64,000 nt of DNA from Solimonas fluminis. GTDB lineage: Bacteria; Pseudomonadota; Gammaproteobacteria; Nevskiales; Nevskiaceae. Of the stretch, positions 17,500-25,838 are shown one piece after another. Each line of letters begins with the position of its first letter. Position 1 is the first letter of the stretch. A model generated the notes under the pieces. It was not told the origin of the DNA. It saw only the letters and a program-made list of their open reading frames with translations, and did no database searches. Location: assembly GCF_002930645.1 (NCBI RefSeq), contig NZ_PSNW01000002.1, positions 491,777 through 555,776 on the forward strand. The letters run 5' to 3'. The position numbers were made by a program, and so were the translations under genes.

Positions 17500-18582
17500 T
17501 TACGGCGCGGGGTACTTCTGGAACCAGGCCGCGAAGGTCGCGGTGCTGCGGCCCAGCGCGTCCAGGGCGGCGGCGCTGTAGGCGGCACTGTCGGTCTTGG
17601 CCGAATTGCTGGACTTCTTGCGCGCGGCTCCGCCGGCATTGGCCATGCCCATGAAGCCGCCGATCATGTCGAACATCTTCTTTGTCGACTCGTTGTCGGT
17701 CTGCTCCATCTGCTCCAGGGTTCCGAAGGCCAGGTCGCTGACGATGGCCTGCTGCAGCGTGGCGTTGGCTTCCTCGCCCTTGGAGGTCATGCCCATCTTG
17801 GATTCCTCGGCGCGGATCATCGGCGTGTAGAAGCTCTTGACCGACATGGCCAGCGAGGCGCCGACCTCGGCGTCGCGCGCCATCAGGCCCGAGCGGTTGC
17901 CGCTGCTGGTCATGTTGGCGAAATCCACCACGATCAGCGGCGCCACGACAATGGCCTGCAGCTTCTCCGACAGCGGCGCCAGCAGGCGGTAGCTCTTCTG
18001 GTTGAACGGCGTCTTGTCGGTCCAGCCAAAGTCGGCATAGGTGAAGAACAGCGGCGTTCCGCTCGGCGCGAAGGCAATCCCCTTGGCGCCGGCAACCTCC
18101 TTTTCGTAGGGCTGCGCGCTGGGCTCCACTTCGGCATGGAAGCTGGCCAGTTCCGAAGCCGGCACCACCTCGCGGCCGGCGGCGGCGAGCTGCGCCAGGA
18201 AGTCGGCATAGGCCTTGTCGGTGATCGCCTGCATGGTGGCGGAGTCGACCCCCTCCAGGGTGACGTTCATCGAGGCCTTGGCGCCGCTGGTGTCGCGGCC
18301 CGGCAGGTAGCTGGCGCGGACCTGGGCGCTGACGGTGTTGTAGTTGATGAACACCACGCGGAAGCCGGCCACGGCCACGCGCTTGGTCTTGGGCAGCAGC
18401 ACGCTGGTGACGCTCTTGCCGAAGGTGCCGCCGGTCTGTCCCTTGAAGTAGGCGTCGGGATCCAGCGCCGAGGGCGCGGAGACGGTGGCGGAAGCGGCGG
18501 CGGTTTCCTCGGCGGCCGCGACGCCGCTCAGGGCGGCGGCCAGCAGCGCGAGGCTGCCCGCCAGGATCGATGTGGTACGCAT
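17500..18582 (-). CDS. exported protein of unknown function
   Basis: This protein of 360 residues is not recognised. It begins with a signal peptide (MRTTSILAGSLALLAA..., cleavage after about GVAAAEE) and then shows mixed alpha/beta sequence without membrane helices. Segments such as RVAVAGFRVVFINYNTVSAQ and QAIVVAPLIVVDFANM are likely strands. A Met/Gly-rich KKMFDMIGGFMGMANAGGAA stretch near the C-terminus is unusual. AGAGGG lies 7 nt before the ATG at 18582, which fixes the start; an upstream in-frame ATG lacks such a site. It is probably periplasmic and has its own short transcription unit. Confidence 0.6.
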   Translation of the reverse strand: MRTTSILAGSLALLAAALSGVAAAEETAAASATVSAPSALDPDAYFKGQTGGTFGKSVTSVLLPKTKRVAVAGFRVVFINYNTVSAQVRASYLPGRDTSGAKASMNVTLEGVDSATMQAITDKAYADFLAQLAAAGREVVPASELASFHAEVEPSAQPYEKEVAGAKGIAFAPSGTPLFFTYADFGWTDKTPFNQKSYRLLAPLSEKLQAIVVAPLIVVDFANMTSSGNRSGLMARDAEVGASLAMSVKSFYTPMIRAEESKMGMTSKGEEANATLQQAIVSDLAFGTLEQMEQTDNESTKKMFDMIGGFMGMANAGGAARKKSSNSAKTDSAAYSAAALDALGRSTATFAAWFQKYPAP

Positions 18583-18696
18583 GGCAATTCCCTCTGGGTC
18601 TGGATGGCGTCCGTCCACGGACTGGAACGGTTGCGCCAAAGCCTAGAGGCTGGGGCCGTCGTGCAGCGCACCCCTGATGGGGGGCATGGCACACCC

Positions 18697-19176
18697 CTAA
18701 TGGGGGGTGCTTTCTTCCTCGGCGATGCGCTGGATGTGCCGGCAGAAATCCTCGTCCTCGCCGCGCAGCAGTTCCGGCAGCGCGGCGCGGAAGTCCTCGC
18801 GGCGGCACCACTCGCGCATGTAGTCCTCCCAGCTTTGCCACATGCGCCGCGCCTGGCGCGGCATGTCGTCCTCATAGACGAGCAGGTAGGCGCGCTCGAA
18901 CAGCGAGATCAGCAGGTCGAACAGCACACCCTTGCGCTCCTGCTGCTCCTCGTTGAGCTCCGGCGGCGGCCCGTGGCGGCGCAGCAGGTGGAGGTCGGAA
19001 TGCTCCAGCACCAGGTGCAGGAATTCGGCGTACTCGTCGGAGAGCTGCTGGTAGATCTCCTCTTCCTCGTTGCGGCGTTCCTTGCGCTGCTCGTAGACGA
19101 ACACGAAGATCGCCAGCGGCAGGCCGATCACGGTCACCACGTAGCTGAGGAACTCCCAGGTCTCGAGCGCGCTCAT
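18697..19176 (-). CDS. membrane-anchored protein with acidic coiled-coil, unknown function
   Basis: The protein has 159 residues. One N-terminal membrane helix (about 8-27, LSYVVTVIGLPLAIFVFVYE) is followed by a highly charged helix, EQRKERRNEEEEIYQQLSDE, likely a short coiled coil, and a cytoplasmic helical domain rich in Glu and Leu with several Trp (MWQSWEDYMREWC). The pattern resembles small DUF-type proteins annotated only as hypothetical. No catalytic motif is visible. ATG at 19176 is the first start that keeps the membrane helix at the N-terminus. Confidence 0.6.
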   Translation of the reverse strand: MSALETWEFLSYVVTVIGLPLAIFVFVYEQRKERRNEEEEIYQQLSDEYAEFLHLVLEHSDLHLLRRHGPPPELNEEQQERKGVLFDLLISLFERAYLLVYEDDMPRQARRMWQSWEDYMREWCRREDFRAALPELLRGEDEDFCRHIQRIAEEESTPH

Positions 19177-19222
19177 GCCGCCGAGTCTACGCCCGGCGGC
19201 CACCGAGGAGATGACAGCCCGG

Positions 19223-20626
19223 CTACAGGCCCGAGAAGCGCCGCAGCCAGACCGTTGCCTCGTATTGCGCGGGGCCGGTCTGGCGCAGGCCCTGCCAGCC
19301 CAGCACGAAGTTGCCCTGTGCGTCGCTAGCCGCCTGCGGGTCCGACTCACCGGCGGAAGGGTCGGCGTTGTCGGCGAACAGGATGGCGCCGGCGGGGCTG
19401 GCATCCGGGTTCAGCATCCGTGCCAGTACCTTGCTGTTGAGGTAGGACGGGCCGGGCGGGACCCGCTGCGCCCAGGTCACGATGCCGCGTCCGTCGGCGG
19501 CCAGGCTGGCGTCGATCTCGGCCGGCGTCGTGATGGCGCCCGCGGCAACCTCCGCGGCGGCGGCCTGCGCCGCGCCGCCGGCATCGTAGCGCCGCGCCAT
19601 CAGCCGCTCGTCCGGACGCTTCCAGGCCACCAGGAAGTCGCCGCCCGGTCCCGCGGCGATCACGGGGGCGCTGTCCCAGCGCCGCAGGCCGGGGCCGGGC
19701 AGCCCGGAGATCGTGTCCACCCTGATCAGCGCACCCTTGGCGAAGCCGGCGGCGCTGTAGCGGCGTGCCAGGATCTCGGCCTTCAGCGGCGCGTAGTCGG
19801 GGCCGTTGCCGTAGTAGCCGGGAGTGACGCCCGCCTGGGCGTAGTCCGACCAGGTCACCACGAAGCCGCCGTCTGCCGCGATGCCCAGATCGACCGAACT
19901 GGTCTGCTGGCGCGTGATGACCGAGGGCGGCAGCGTGGTGGGAATGCCCAGCGGCAGGTCGAGGCTGGAGTCCAGCCTCGTGGCGACCGGGATGGCGAGC
20001 CCGCGGCGGCTGCCGTCGGCGTCGAAGCGCTGCACGGTCAGCAGGCAAGGCCGCAGTTCCAGAAGGAAGCCGAACAGGCCCAGGGGGATCGCACCGCTTT
20101 GCGTGAGCGGGCGCTGGGTCAGCACCACGAAGCGGCCATCTGGCGCCATGGCCAAGCCGTAGTCGTCGATCAGCCCGGTGGCGAACGTGGCGATGCTGAA
20201 ACGGTCGCCCATCGGCGCCCCGTCGTCGGCGAAGCGGCGGCCCACCAGGCCCGAATCATCGATCCAGGTGACAAGGAAGCGGCCCTGGCCGTCCGTCGCC
20301 AGGCGCGGGCTTCGCTGCAGTCCCTGCCGTCCAGGATCGACCTCGAAGGCGGCTCCGCGCGGACTGCCGTCGGCGGCATAGGCCCGCGCCCAGAGCGCGC
20401 GCTGCGAGAGGTCGTCGATGTGGTCGAACCAGGCGGCGGCATGGGCGCCGGTCGCGGCACGCGCCAGCAGCAGGCCCTCCTGGGCATGGGCGGCGACCGC
20501 CGTGGGCCGCTTCGGCGGTCCCAGCGGATCGCCCGGCGCGGCGATGGCGCCGCCGCCGGCCAGCAGGACCATCCCGGTCAGGGCCGCGCGCAGCGCCGCC
20601 CCGGAAAATCCCTTTCCGTCCGCCAT
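19223..20626 (-). CDS. exported beta-propeller-like repeat protein, unknown function
   Basis: This 467-residue protein has a signal peptide (cleaved near GGAIAAPGD) and repeated units containing DGxFxVxW-like strands: DGQGRFLVTWIDD, DGRFVVLTQ, DGGFVVTWSDY, GGDFLVAWK and AQGNFVLGWQG, spaced about 45-75 residues apart. Such repeats with intervening ARAYxADG or RRYSAAG turns suggest a multi-bladed beta-propeller secreted to the periplasm or surface. No enzyme signature is seen. It lies between an unknown membrane protein gene and rsmB, all on the minus strand with small gaps. Confidence 0.6.
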   Translation of the reverse strand: MADGKGFSGAALRAALTGMVLLAGGGAIAAPGDPLGPPKRPTAVAAHAQEGLLLARAATGAHAAAWFDHIDDLSQRALWARAYAADGSPRGAAFEVDPGRQGLQRSPRLATDGQGRFLVTWIDDSGLVGRRFADDGAPMGDRFSIATFATGLIDDYGLAMAPDGRFVVLTQRPLTQSGAIPLGLFGFLLELRPCLLTVQRFDADGSRRGLAIPVATRLDSSLDLPLGIPTTLPPSVITRQQTSSVDLGIAADGGFVVTWSDYAQAGVTPGYYGNGPDYAPLKAEILARRYSAAGFAKGALIRVDTISGLPGPGLRRWDSAPVIAAGPGGDFLVAWKRPDERLMARRYDAGGAAQAAAAEVAAGAITTPAEIDASLAADGRGIVTWAQRVPPGPSYLNSKVLARMLNPDASPAGAILFADNADPSAGESDPQAASDAQGNFVLGWQGLRQTGPAQYEATVWLRRFSGL

Positions 20627-20687
20627 GAGCTTCCCCTCGCCAAGCCTCGGGTGCCAGCGGTATAGCAGGCCGGGAGGGGGCTGGCTG

Positions 20688-21977
20688 TCAGACGTTTCTG
20701 ACGAGCACCGCGTAGTAGAAGCCGTCGTGCGTATCGCCCGGCGCGATCCGGCGGCCGAACTCGGTCGGCTCGCCCCAGTCGGCCTCGATCCGGGTCGCCT
20801 GCAGGTCGTCGGACAGGGACAGGAAGCGGCCCATCACCTCGTCGCCCTCGGCACGCAGGATCGAGCAGGTGGCGTAGACCAGGCGCCCGCCCGGCGCCAG
20901 CAGCGGCCACAGCGACTTGAGCAGGCGCAGCTGCTGCAGCTGCAGCTGGGGGATATCGGTCTTGCGCCGCAGCCACTTGATGTCGGGGTGGCGCCGGATC
21001 ACGCCGGTACCGGAGCAGGGGGCGTCGACCAGGATGCGGTCGTAGAGCTTGCGGTCCCACCACTTGGCGGGCGTGGCGGCGTCGCCGGCGATGAGCTGCG
21101 CCCGCAGCTTCAGGCGACGCAGGTTCTCGTCGACGCGGACCAGGCGGCGGCTGTCGCTGTCCAGCGCGGTCAGTTCCAGCGCCTGGCGCTCCAGCATGTG
21201 CGCGGTCTTGCCGCCGGGCGCGGCGCAGGCGTCCAGCACGCGCTGGCCGTATCGCAGGTCCATCAGCTCGACGGCGAGCTGCGCCGAGGCATCCTGCACC
21301 GAGACGTGGCCGGCATTGAAGCCGGGAATCTTGGCCACCGGCCGGGCCTCGTCCAGCACCACCGCGTCCGGGCAGTCGTCGAGGGCCTGCGCGCCGATGC
21401 CGATGCCGCGGGCGCGCTCCAGCCAGGTTTCACGCGACATCTCGCGCCGGTTGATGCGCAGGGTCATCGGGCCCTGCCGGTTGTTGGCGGCGAGCAAGTG
21501 CTGCCAGTCGCGCGGCCAGTCGGCCTCGAGCTTGCCGGCGAGCCAGTCCGGGTGCGAGTTGCGCAGCGCCGGATCGGCCGGCAACTGGGCCTCCAGCGCC
21601 TTGCCCTCGCGCTGGTAGCGGCGCAGCACGGCGTTGACCAGGCCGCGCGCCGGCGCGAACTTGAGCTCTTCGACCGCCGAGACGGTCTCGTTGAGCGCGG
21701 CGTGATCGGCCACGTCCATCGAGCGCAGCTGGTACAGGCCGCAGAGCAGCAGGGCATGCAGCAGGGGATCGGGGGACAGCGGCTTGTCGAGCAGGCGGTC
21801 CAGCAGGGCCGAGAGCAGGCGGTGGTCGCGGATCACGCCGTAGACCAGGGCCTTCATGAAGGACAGGTCCGGGAGGTCCGGGGGAAGGCTGGCGTAGCAG
21901 TCGTCCAGGGAGTGGCCGAGCATGACGCGGGCGACGATGCGCGCGGCGTTCACGCGGCTGTTGCGGGAGGGCTTCAT
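20688..21977 (-). CDS. rsmB: 16S rRNA (cytosine(967)-C(5))-methyltransferase RsmB
   Basis: RsmB methylates C967 of 16S rRNA. The 429-residue protein, the same length as in E. coli, has an N-terminal NusB-like helical domain (about 5-140) and a C-terminal Rossmann methyltransferase domain. Signature elements are DACAAPGGKTAHMLE for SAM binding, VDAPCSGTGVIRRHPD with the catalytic PC dipeptide, and LVYATCSI with the second catalytic Cys. ATG at 21977 matches the family N-terminus (NAARIVARVML). It is usually next to fmt and def; here those lie 12 kb away. Confidence 0.95.
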   Translation of the reverse strand: MKPSRNSRVNAARIVARVMLGHSLDDCYASLPPDLPDLSFMKALVYGVIRDHRLLSALLDRLLDKPLSPDPLLHALLLCGLYQLRSMDVADHAALNETVSAVEELKFAPARGLVNAVLRRYQREGKALEAQLPADPALRNSHPDWLAGKLEADWPRDWQHLLAANNRQGPMTLRINRREMSRETWLERARGIGIGAQALDDCPDAVVLDEARPVAKIPGFNAGHVSVQDASAQLAVELMDLRYGQRVLDACAAPGGKTAHMLERQALELTALDSDSRRLVRVDENLRRLKLRAQLIAGDAATPAKWWDRKLYDRILVDAPCSGTGVIRRHPDIKWLRRKTDIPQLQLQQLRLLKSLWPLLAPGGRLVYATCSILRAEGDEVMGRFLSLSDDLQATRIEADWGEPTEFGRRIAPGDTHDGFYYAVLVRNV

Positions 21978-22039
21978 GCCGCCATTATCGCTCAGCTCGG
22001 CCTGGCGCTCTCCGCCAGGGCGCACCGCCGGGCGCGGCG

Positions 22040-23686
22040 TCAGCCCTTCAGCGGCACCCGTACCCGGAAGCAGGCTCCCCGCTCCGCCGGCGCCAGTTCG
22101 ATCCCGCCACCGTGCGCGGTCAGCAGGGAGCGGATGATGGCCAGGCCCAGGCCGGTGTTGCCGCTCTGGCGCCGGGTAGTGAAGAAGGGCTCGAAGATGC
22201 GCTCGGCATTGGCGGCGGAGATGCCCTGGCCGTCGTCGGCCACGGTGATGACCGCGCAGGGCGCGGCGCCGCCGTCCACGGCCCAGTCCAGGCGGGCGCT
22301 GACGCCGGCGCCGCCGTGGTGGCGGGCATTGTCCAGCAGGTTGCCGAGGATGGAGTCCAGCGTCTCGGCGGCCATGGCGACCGTCACCGAGTCCTCGCGG
22401 GCGGGCGGCTGCACCCGCAGGCCCAGCGCCTGCTGGCGCTGCGCGACGCCGGCCAGCACGGCCGCCAGCTCGCAGGATTCGTCGCCCACGCGCATCACGT
22501 CGGCGCGCGCCAGTTCCAGCAGCTTGCGCACCAGGTTCTCCAGCCGCTGGGCGTCCTGGTTGAGGATGTCGAGGAAGCGCGTGCGCTCCGCGGCGGACAT
22601 GTCCGCGCCATGTTCGCGCAGCAGCTCTACCGAGCCCTGGATCGCGGTCAGCGGCGTCTTGAATTCGTGCGAAACGTGGGCGGCGAAGTCGCGGATGTAC
22701 TGCGCGCGCTGTTCCAGGGTGCGTGCCATGGCGGCCACGGTTTCCGACAGCTCGGCGATCTCCTGGGTGCCCGGATGCGCCAGCGGCGTCACCGCGCCGG
22801 TCTCGCCGCGCGCGGCGCGGTGTGCCTGTTCCACCAGCTGGCGCACCGGCCGGCTGATGGTCAGCGCGCTGAACAGCGTCAGCGCCAGCACCAGGCCCAG
22901 CAGGGCGAGACCCGCCAGGATCAGGGGCTGGCGCTTGCCCTCGATGGCCTGGCGCAGGTTGGCGGGCGTGCGCACCAGCAGCACCGCGCCCAGCACGCGG
23001 CCTTCGCGCAGGATCGGCTCGGCCACGTAGACGCGCAGCCGCGCGCCACGGCTGATGGAATCCAGCGGCGGTGCCGGCTGGTCGTTGCGCCGTGCGCGCA
23101 GGCTGCTGACCGCTTCGCCGCCCAGCGCGCGCCGCACCTCCTCATGGTTCGTCAGCGACAGGCCGAGATCATCCTCGTCGCGGTCGCGGGTGGAGGCCAC
23201 GACCACGCCGCGGTAGTCGACGACGGCAATGCCGGCCAGCGTCGTGCGCTGGGCCTGCTGCAGGATCGGGTTCAGCTCCTGCCCGATGCGCCAGGCCAGC
23301 GGATCGGCGTTGTCGGCGCCGGGTTCCGGCGGCGGTGCAGTCGGCAGGACGCGGTCCTCGGCCAGGTCCAGTACCGGCGCGCGCGGGCGCCAGTGCTCAT
23401 TGGGGTCGCGCCCCTTCGGCGCGGCCACCAGCACGTAGCCGTAGTCCTCCAGCGCGCGGTTGGCGGCGATCGGATCGCCGCTGTCCGGCGCGGTGAGCCG
23501 CTCGGCGGTAGCGCGATAGCTGGCGGCCACGAAGGCGGCCTGGGCAATCAGCTCCGACTCGGTCTGGCGGATCAGCGCGCTCTCGTAGAGCCGCAGCCAG
23601 ATGATGCCGCCCAGCGGCAGCGCCAGGATCACCAGGTTGGTGAGCAGCAGGATGCTGCGCAGCCGCAGGCGGAACCACTTCTTCAA
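22040..23686 (-). CDS. membrane sensor histidine kinase (CreC/PdsS-like)
   Basis: This 548-residue kinase has two membrane helices (about 11-30 and 273-293) flanking a periplasmic sensor domain, then a HAMP region, the phosphoacceptor HVSHEFKTPL and an ATPase domain with GNLLDNARHH, DDGQGIS and GNTGLGLAI. The start is TTG at 23686, in the sequence TTGA overlapping the response regulator stop by 4 nt, so the two are co-translated. The sensor layout and the nearby VIT-domain gene resemble the histidine kinase of the proteobacterial dedicated sortase system, though family members are often longer. A general CreC-type kinase is the alternative. Confidence 0.87.
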   Translation of the reverse strand: MKKWFRLRLRSILLLTNLVILALPLGGIIWLRLYESALIRQTESELIAQAAFVAASYRATAERLTAPDSGDPIAANRALEDYGYVLVAAPKGRDPNEHWRPRAPVLDLAEDRVLPTAPPPEPGADNADPLAWRIGQELNPILQQAQRTTLAGIAVVDYRGVVVASTRDRDEDDLGLSLTNHEEVRRALGGEAVSSLRARRNDQPAPPLDSISRGARLRVYVAEPILREGRVLGAVLLVRTPANLRQAIEGKRQPLILAGLALLGLVLALTLFSALTISRPVRQLVEQAHRAARGETGAVTPLAHPGTQEIAELSETVAAMARTLEQRAQYIRDFAAHVSHEFKTPLTAIQGSVELLREHGADMSAAERTRFLDILNQDAQRLENLVRKLLELARADVMRVGDESCELAAVLAGVAQRQQALGLRVQPPAREDSVTVAMAAETLDSILGNLLDNARHHGGAGVSARLDWAVDGGAAPCAVITVADDGQGISAANAERIFEPFFTTRRQSGNTGLGLAIIRSLLTAHGGGIELAPAERGACFRVRVPLKG

Positions 23687-24372
23687 GTGCAGGGCCCGAG
23701 CTTGTAGCCGATGCCGTGTACCGTTTCGATCGGATCGATTCCCACCGCCTCCAGCTTCGCCCGCACGCGCCGCACGTGGCTGTCGATGGTGCGGTCGCTG
23801 ACGATCTTGTGCAGCTCGTAGGCCTCGCCCATCAGCAGGTCGCGGGTGCAGACGCGGCCGGGGCGTGTCATCAGCGTGCGCAGGATGCCGAATTCGGTCA
23901 GCGTCAGCACGATCTCACGGTCGTCCCACCAGGCCTTGTACTGCTCGGGGTCCAGGCTCAGGCGGCCATGCTGCAGGCGCTGCGGGGCGGCTTCGGCCGG
24001 GACGCTGTAGCGGCGCAGGCAGGCCCGCACGCGGGCCACCAGCTCGCGCGGCGAGAAGGGCTTGGCCATGTAGTCGTCGCCGCCCAGCTCCAGGCCGATG
24101 ATGCGGTCCACCTCGTCGTCGCGGGCGCTGAGGAAGATGATCGGCGTCTGCCTTTGCGAGGGGTCGGCGCGCAGGCGGCGGCAGACCTCGGTGCCGTCCA
24201 GCTCGGGCATGGTGATGTCCAGCACCACCAGGTCCGGACGCTCGCCGGCATGGCGTTGCAGGGCCTGCGCGCCGTTGTCGGCCGTGACGGTGCGGAAGCC
24301 GGCCTTCTGCAGCGCGAAGCAGACCACCTCGCGGATGTTGGGATCGTCGTCTACGACCAGGATGGTCTGCAT
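23683..24372 (-). CDS. OmpR-family response regulator (CreB/PdsR-like)
   Basis: The 229-residue regulator has a receiver domain with acidic pocket VVDDD, phospho-acceptor Asp in VVLDITMPELDG and the conserved Lys in MAKPFSPRE, then an OmpR/PhoB-type winged helix ending RRVRAKLE...VHGIGYKLG. It precedes and overlaps the histidine kinase gene. The best candidate target is the divergent VIT-domain gene, whose promoter holds TGCAC repeats spaced like CreB- or PhoB-type direct repeats. ATG at 24372 begins the receiver fold directly. Identity with PdsR is inferred from the neighbourhood. Confidence 0.9.
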   Translation of the reverse strand: MQTILVVDDDPNIREVVCFALQKAGFRTVTADNGAQALQRHAGERPDLVVLDITMPELDGTEVCRRLRADPSQRQTPIIFLSARDDEVDRIIGLELGGDDYMAKPFSPRELVARVRACLRRYSVPAEAAPQRLQHGRLSLDPEQYKAWWDDREIVLTLTEFGILRTLMTRPGRVCTRDLLMGEAYELHKIVSDRTIDSHVRRVRAKLEAVGIDPIETVHGIGYKLGPCT

Positions 24373-24440
24373 GTTCGGGGGCGGCGTCGGTGAAGGTGGA
24401 GGCATCCTAGCGGCAAGCGCGGGGGTGGCGGCAAGCAGGC

Positions 24441-24791
24441 TCACGCGCCGCGACCCAGGGCGGCGGCGAGCAGCAGCAGGGCCAGCGGTGCGAAGGGCAG
24501 CCAGGCGATGGCGTTCAGCGCCGTCCAGGTCTTGAGCAATCCATGCCAGAGCCGGCCCTCGCCGCGGTCGGGGGCGCGCAGCACCGGCAGGGCCGCGAGG
24601 ATGATCAGCGAGGGCGACAGCAGCATCGCCAGGAACATGCCGCGCAGGCCGGCGCCCCAGCCCAGGTCGTCGGCCCAGAACACCAGGGCCAGCGTGGCGG
24701 CCAGGTAGCCGTGCCCGGCGAGCATGAAGACCAGCCAGAAGGCCGGCCAGAGGCCGAGGCAGGATCGTTGCGGCGGTTTTTGGGCTGACAT
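24441..24791 (-). CDS. small membrane protein, unknown function
   Basis: This 116-residue hydrophobic protein has about three membrane segments (about 15-37, 47-66 and 92-112): WPAFWLVFMLAGHGYLAATL, MFLAMLLSPSLIILAALPVL and LPFAPLALLLLAAALG. No motif is recognised, and it has no Cys/His/Arg arrangement that would make it a sortase. It lies between the two-component genes and the divergent VIT-domain gene, on the same strand as the regulators, so it may be the first gene of that operon. Confidence 0.6.
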   Translation of the reverse strand: MSAQKPPQRSCLGLWPAFWLVFMLAGHGYLAATLALVFWADDLGWGAGLRGMFLAMLLSPSLIILAALPVLRAPDRGEGRLWHGLLKTWTALNAIAWLPFAPLALLLLAAALGRGA

Positions 24792-24852
24792 GGCGGCCGG
24801 AGGTGGGAACTGCGGCGCAGCCTAGCGTCGGTGCCGCGGCGAAAACCCGGAC

Positions 24853-24931
24853 TGCACCGCAATTGCACAATCTTCCTCGGGCTTTGCACCGGGCCCGCCG
24901 GGTCCTTGCACCGGCGGGCCGGACACTGCAC
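24853..24931 (+). promoter_or_regulatory. phased TGCAC array, predicted response-regulator sites
   Basis: Five copies of TGCAC on the plus strand start at 24853, 24864, 24885, 24907 and 24927, at spacings 11, 21, 22 and 20, or one, two, two and two helical turns. The first pair reads TGCAC-N6-TGCAC, the geometry of the E. coli CreB tag TTCAC-N6-TTCAC. They lie 26-104 bases upstream of the VIT-domain start and beside an OmpR-family regulator gene. No good -10/-35 pair is seen, as expected for an activator-dependent promoter. Confidence 0.55.
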
Positions 24932-24956
24932 TCCGTCCCCACAGGGAGTGCCTGAC

Positions 24957-25700
24957 ATGTCCAACGCCGCCACCGCGATCCACACCTCACCCGGATTGCG
25001 CCGCCGCAGCCTGCTGTTCCTCGGCTTCGTCGCCGCGCTGTTCCTGCTGCCGGTCCTGCTGGCCCCGGCCGAGGCCGCGCAGCCCATCGCCGGCACGCTG
25101 ACCGCCGGGCAGGGCGGTGAACTGCCGAGCCTGAAGACCGAGATCCGCGCCGAGATCCGGGGCGACCGCGCCGAGATCACGGTCGTGCAGGTCTTTCTCA
25201 ACCCCCACCGGCAGGCGCTGGAGGCCTGCTACCGGTTCCCGCTGTACCGCGACGCCGCGGTGCAGGAGATGCGCCTGGCCATCGGCGAGGGTGCCGAGAC
25301 GGCGCTGCCCGAGGCCGCCCCGCTCGTCCGCAAGACCGCCGCGGATGCCGGCGGACAGGAGTTCGTGCAGCGCCTGCCGGCGCTTCCCCCCGGCCAGCCG
25401 GTGCGCATCGTGCTGCGCTACCGCCAGACCGTGCCGGCCTTCCGCGGCATGCACGAACTGGCGCTGCCCCTGGCCCGGGGCGGCGAGGCCGTCGACCCCG
25501 GACGGCTGTCGCTGAAGGTGGCCCTGCACGGCGGCCTGCCGGTTCGCAGCGTCAGCAGCAGCCATGCCCTGCGGGCCCGCCCCCGCTCGCCCTGGGCCTG
25601 GGACATCGGCCTGGCGCCGGGCCGGAGCATCGCCCCGGGCGACTTCGTGCTGCGCTACCAGCTGGCCGAGGCGGCGGACCCGGAGGGCCTCGCCCTGTAG
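24957..25700 (+). CDS. exported VIT-domain protein lacking the vWA and sorting regions
   Basis: This 247-residue protein has a long signal peptide (about 1-41, ending APAEAAQ) and then a VIT (inter-alpha-trypsin) domain: VVQVFLNPHRQALEACYRFPLY, AVQEMRLAIGEG, then PGQPVRIVLRYRQTVPA and a final ATLYQL-like strand DFVLRYQLAE. Proteobacterial VIT proteins are usually about 600-700 residues, with a following vWA domain and, in the dedicated sortase system, a sorting signal. Here the frame ends right after the VIT/linker region, and no vWA coding is found in the next 130 bases in any frame. GGGAG lies 8 nt before the ATG. Confidence 0.75.
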   Translation: MSNAATAIHTSPGLRRRSLLFLGFVAALFLLPVLLAPAEAAQPIAGTLTAGQGGELPSLKTEIRAEIRGDRAEITVVQVFLNPHRQALEACYRFPLYRDAAVQEMRLAIGEGAETALPEAAPLVRKTAADAGGQEFVQRLPALPPGQPVRIVLRYRQTVPAFRGMHELALPLARGGEAVDPGRLSLKVALHGGLPVRSVSSSHALRARPRSPWAWDIGLAPGRSIAPGDFVLRYQLAEAADPEGLAL

Positions 25701-25838
25701 GCGATGTAGGGGGCGGCCCGTATCGTAGGCCCCGCCCCGACGGCGGATTGCCGTGGACGGAGGATGGAACCGGACCGGGCCGCGCCCCATAATGGCGGCA
25801 TTAGTGGTTACAAAAGTTCTGTCCGGAGGAATCCCCCG

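Noticed and set aside
25701..25838. Possible frameshifted vWA domain after the VIT gene
   Set aside because: No vWA motif (DxSxS) is readable in any frame before the next gene.
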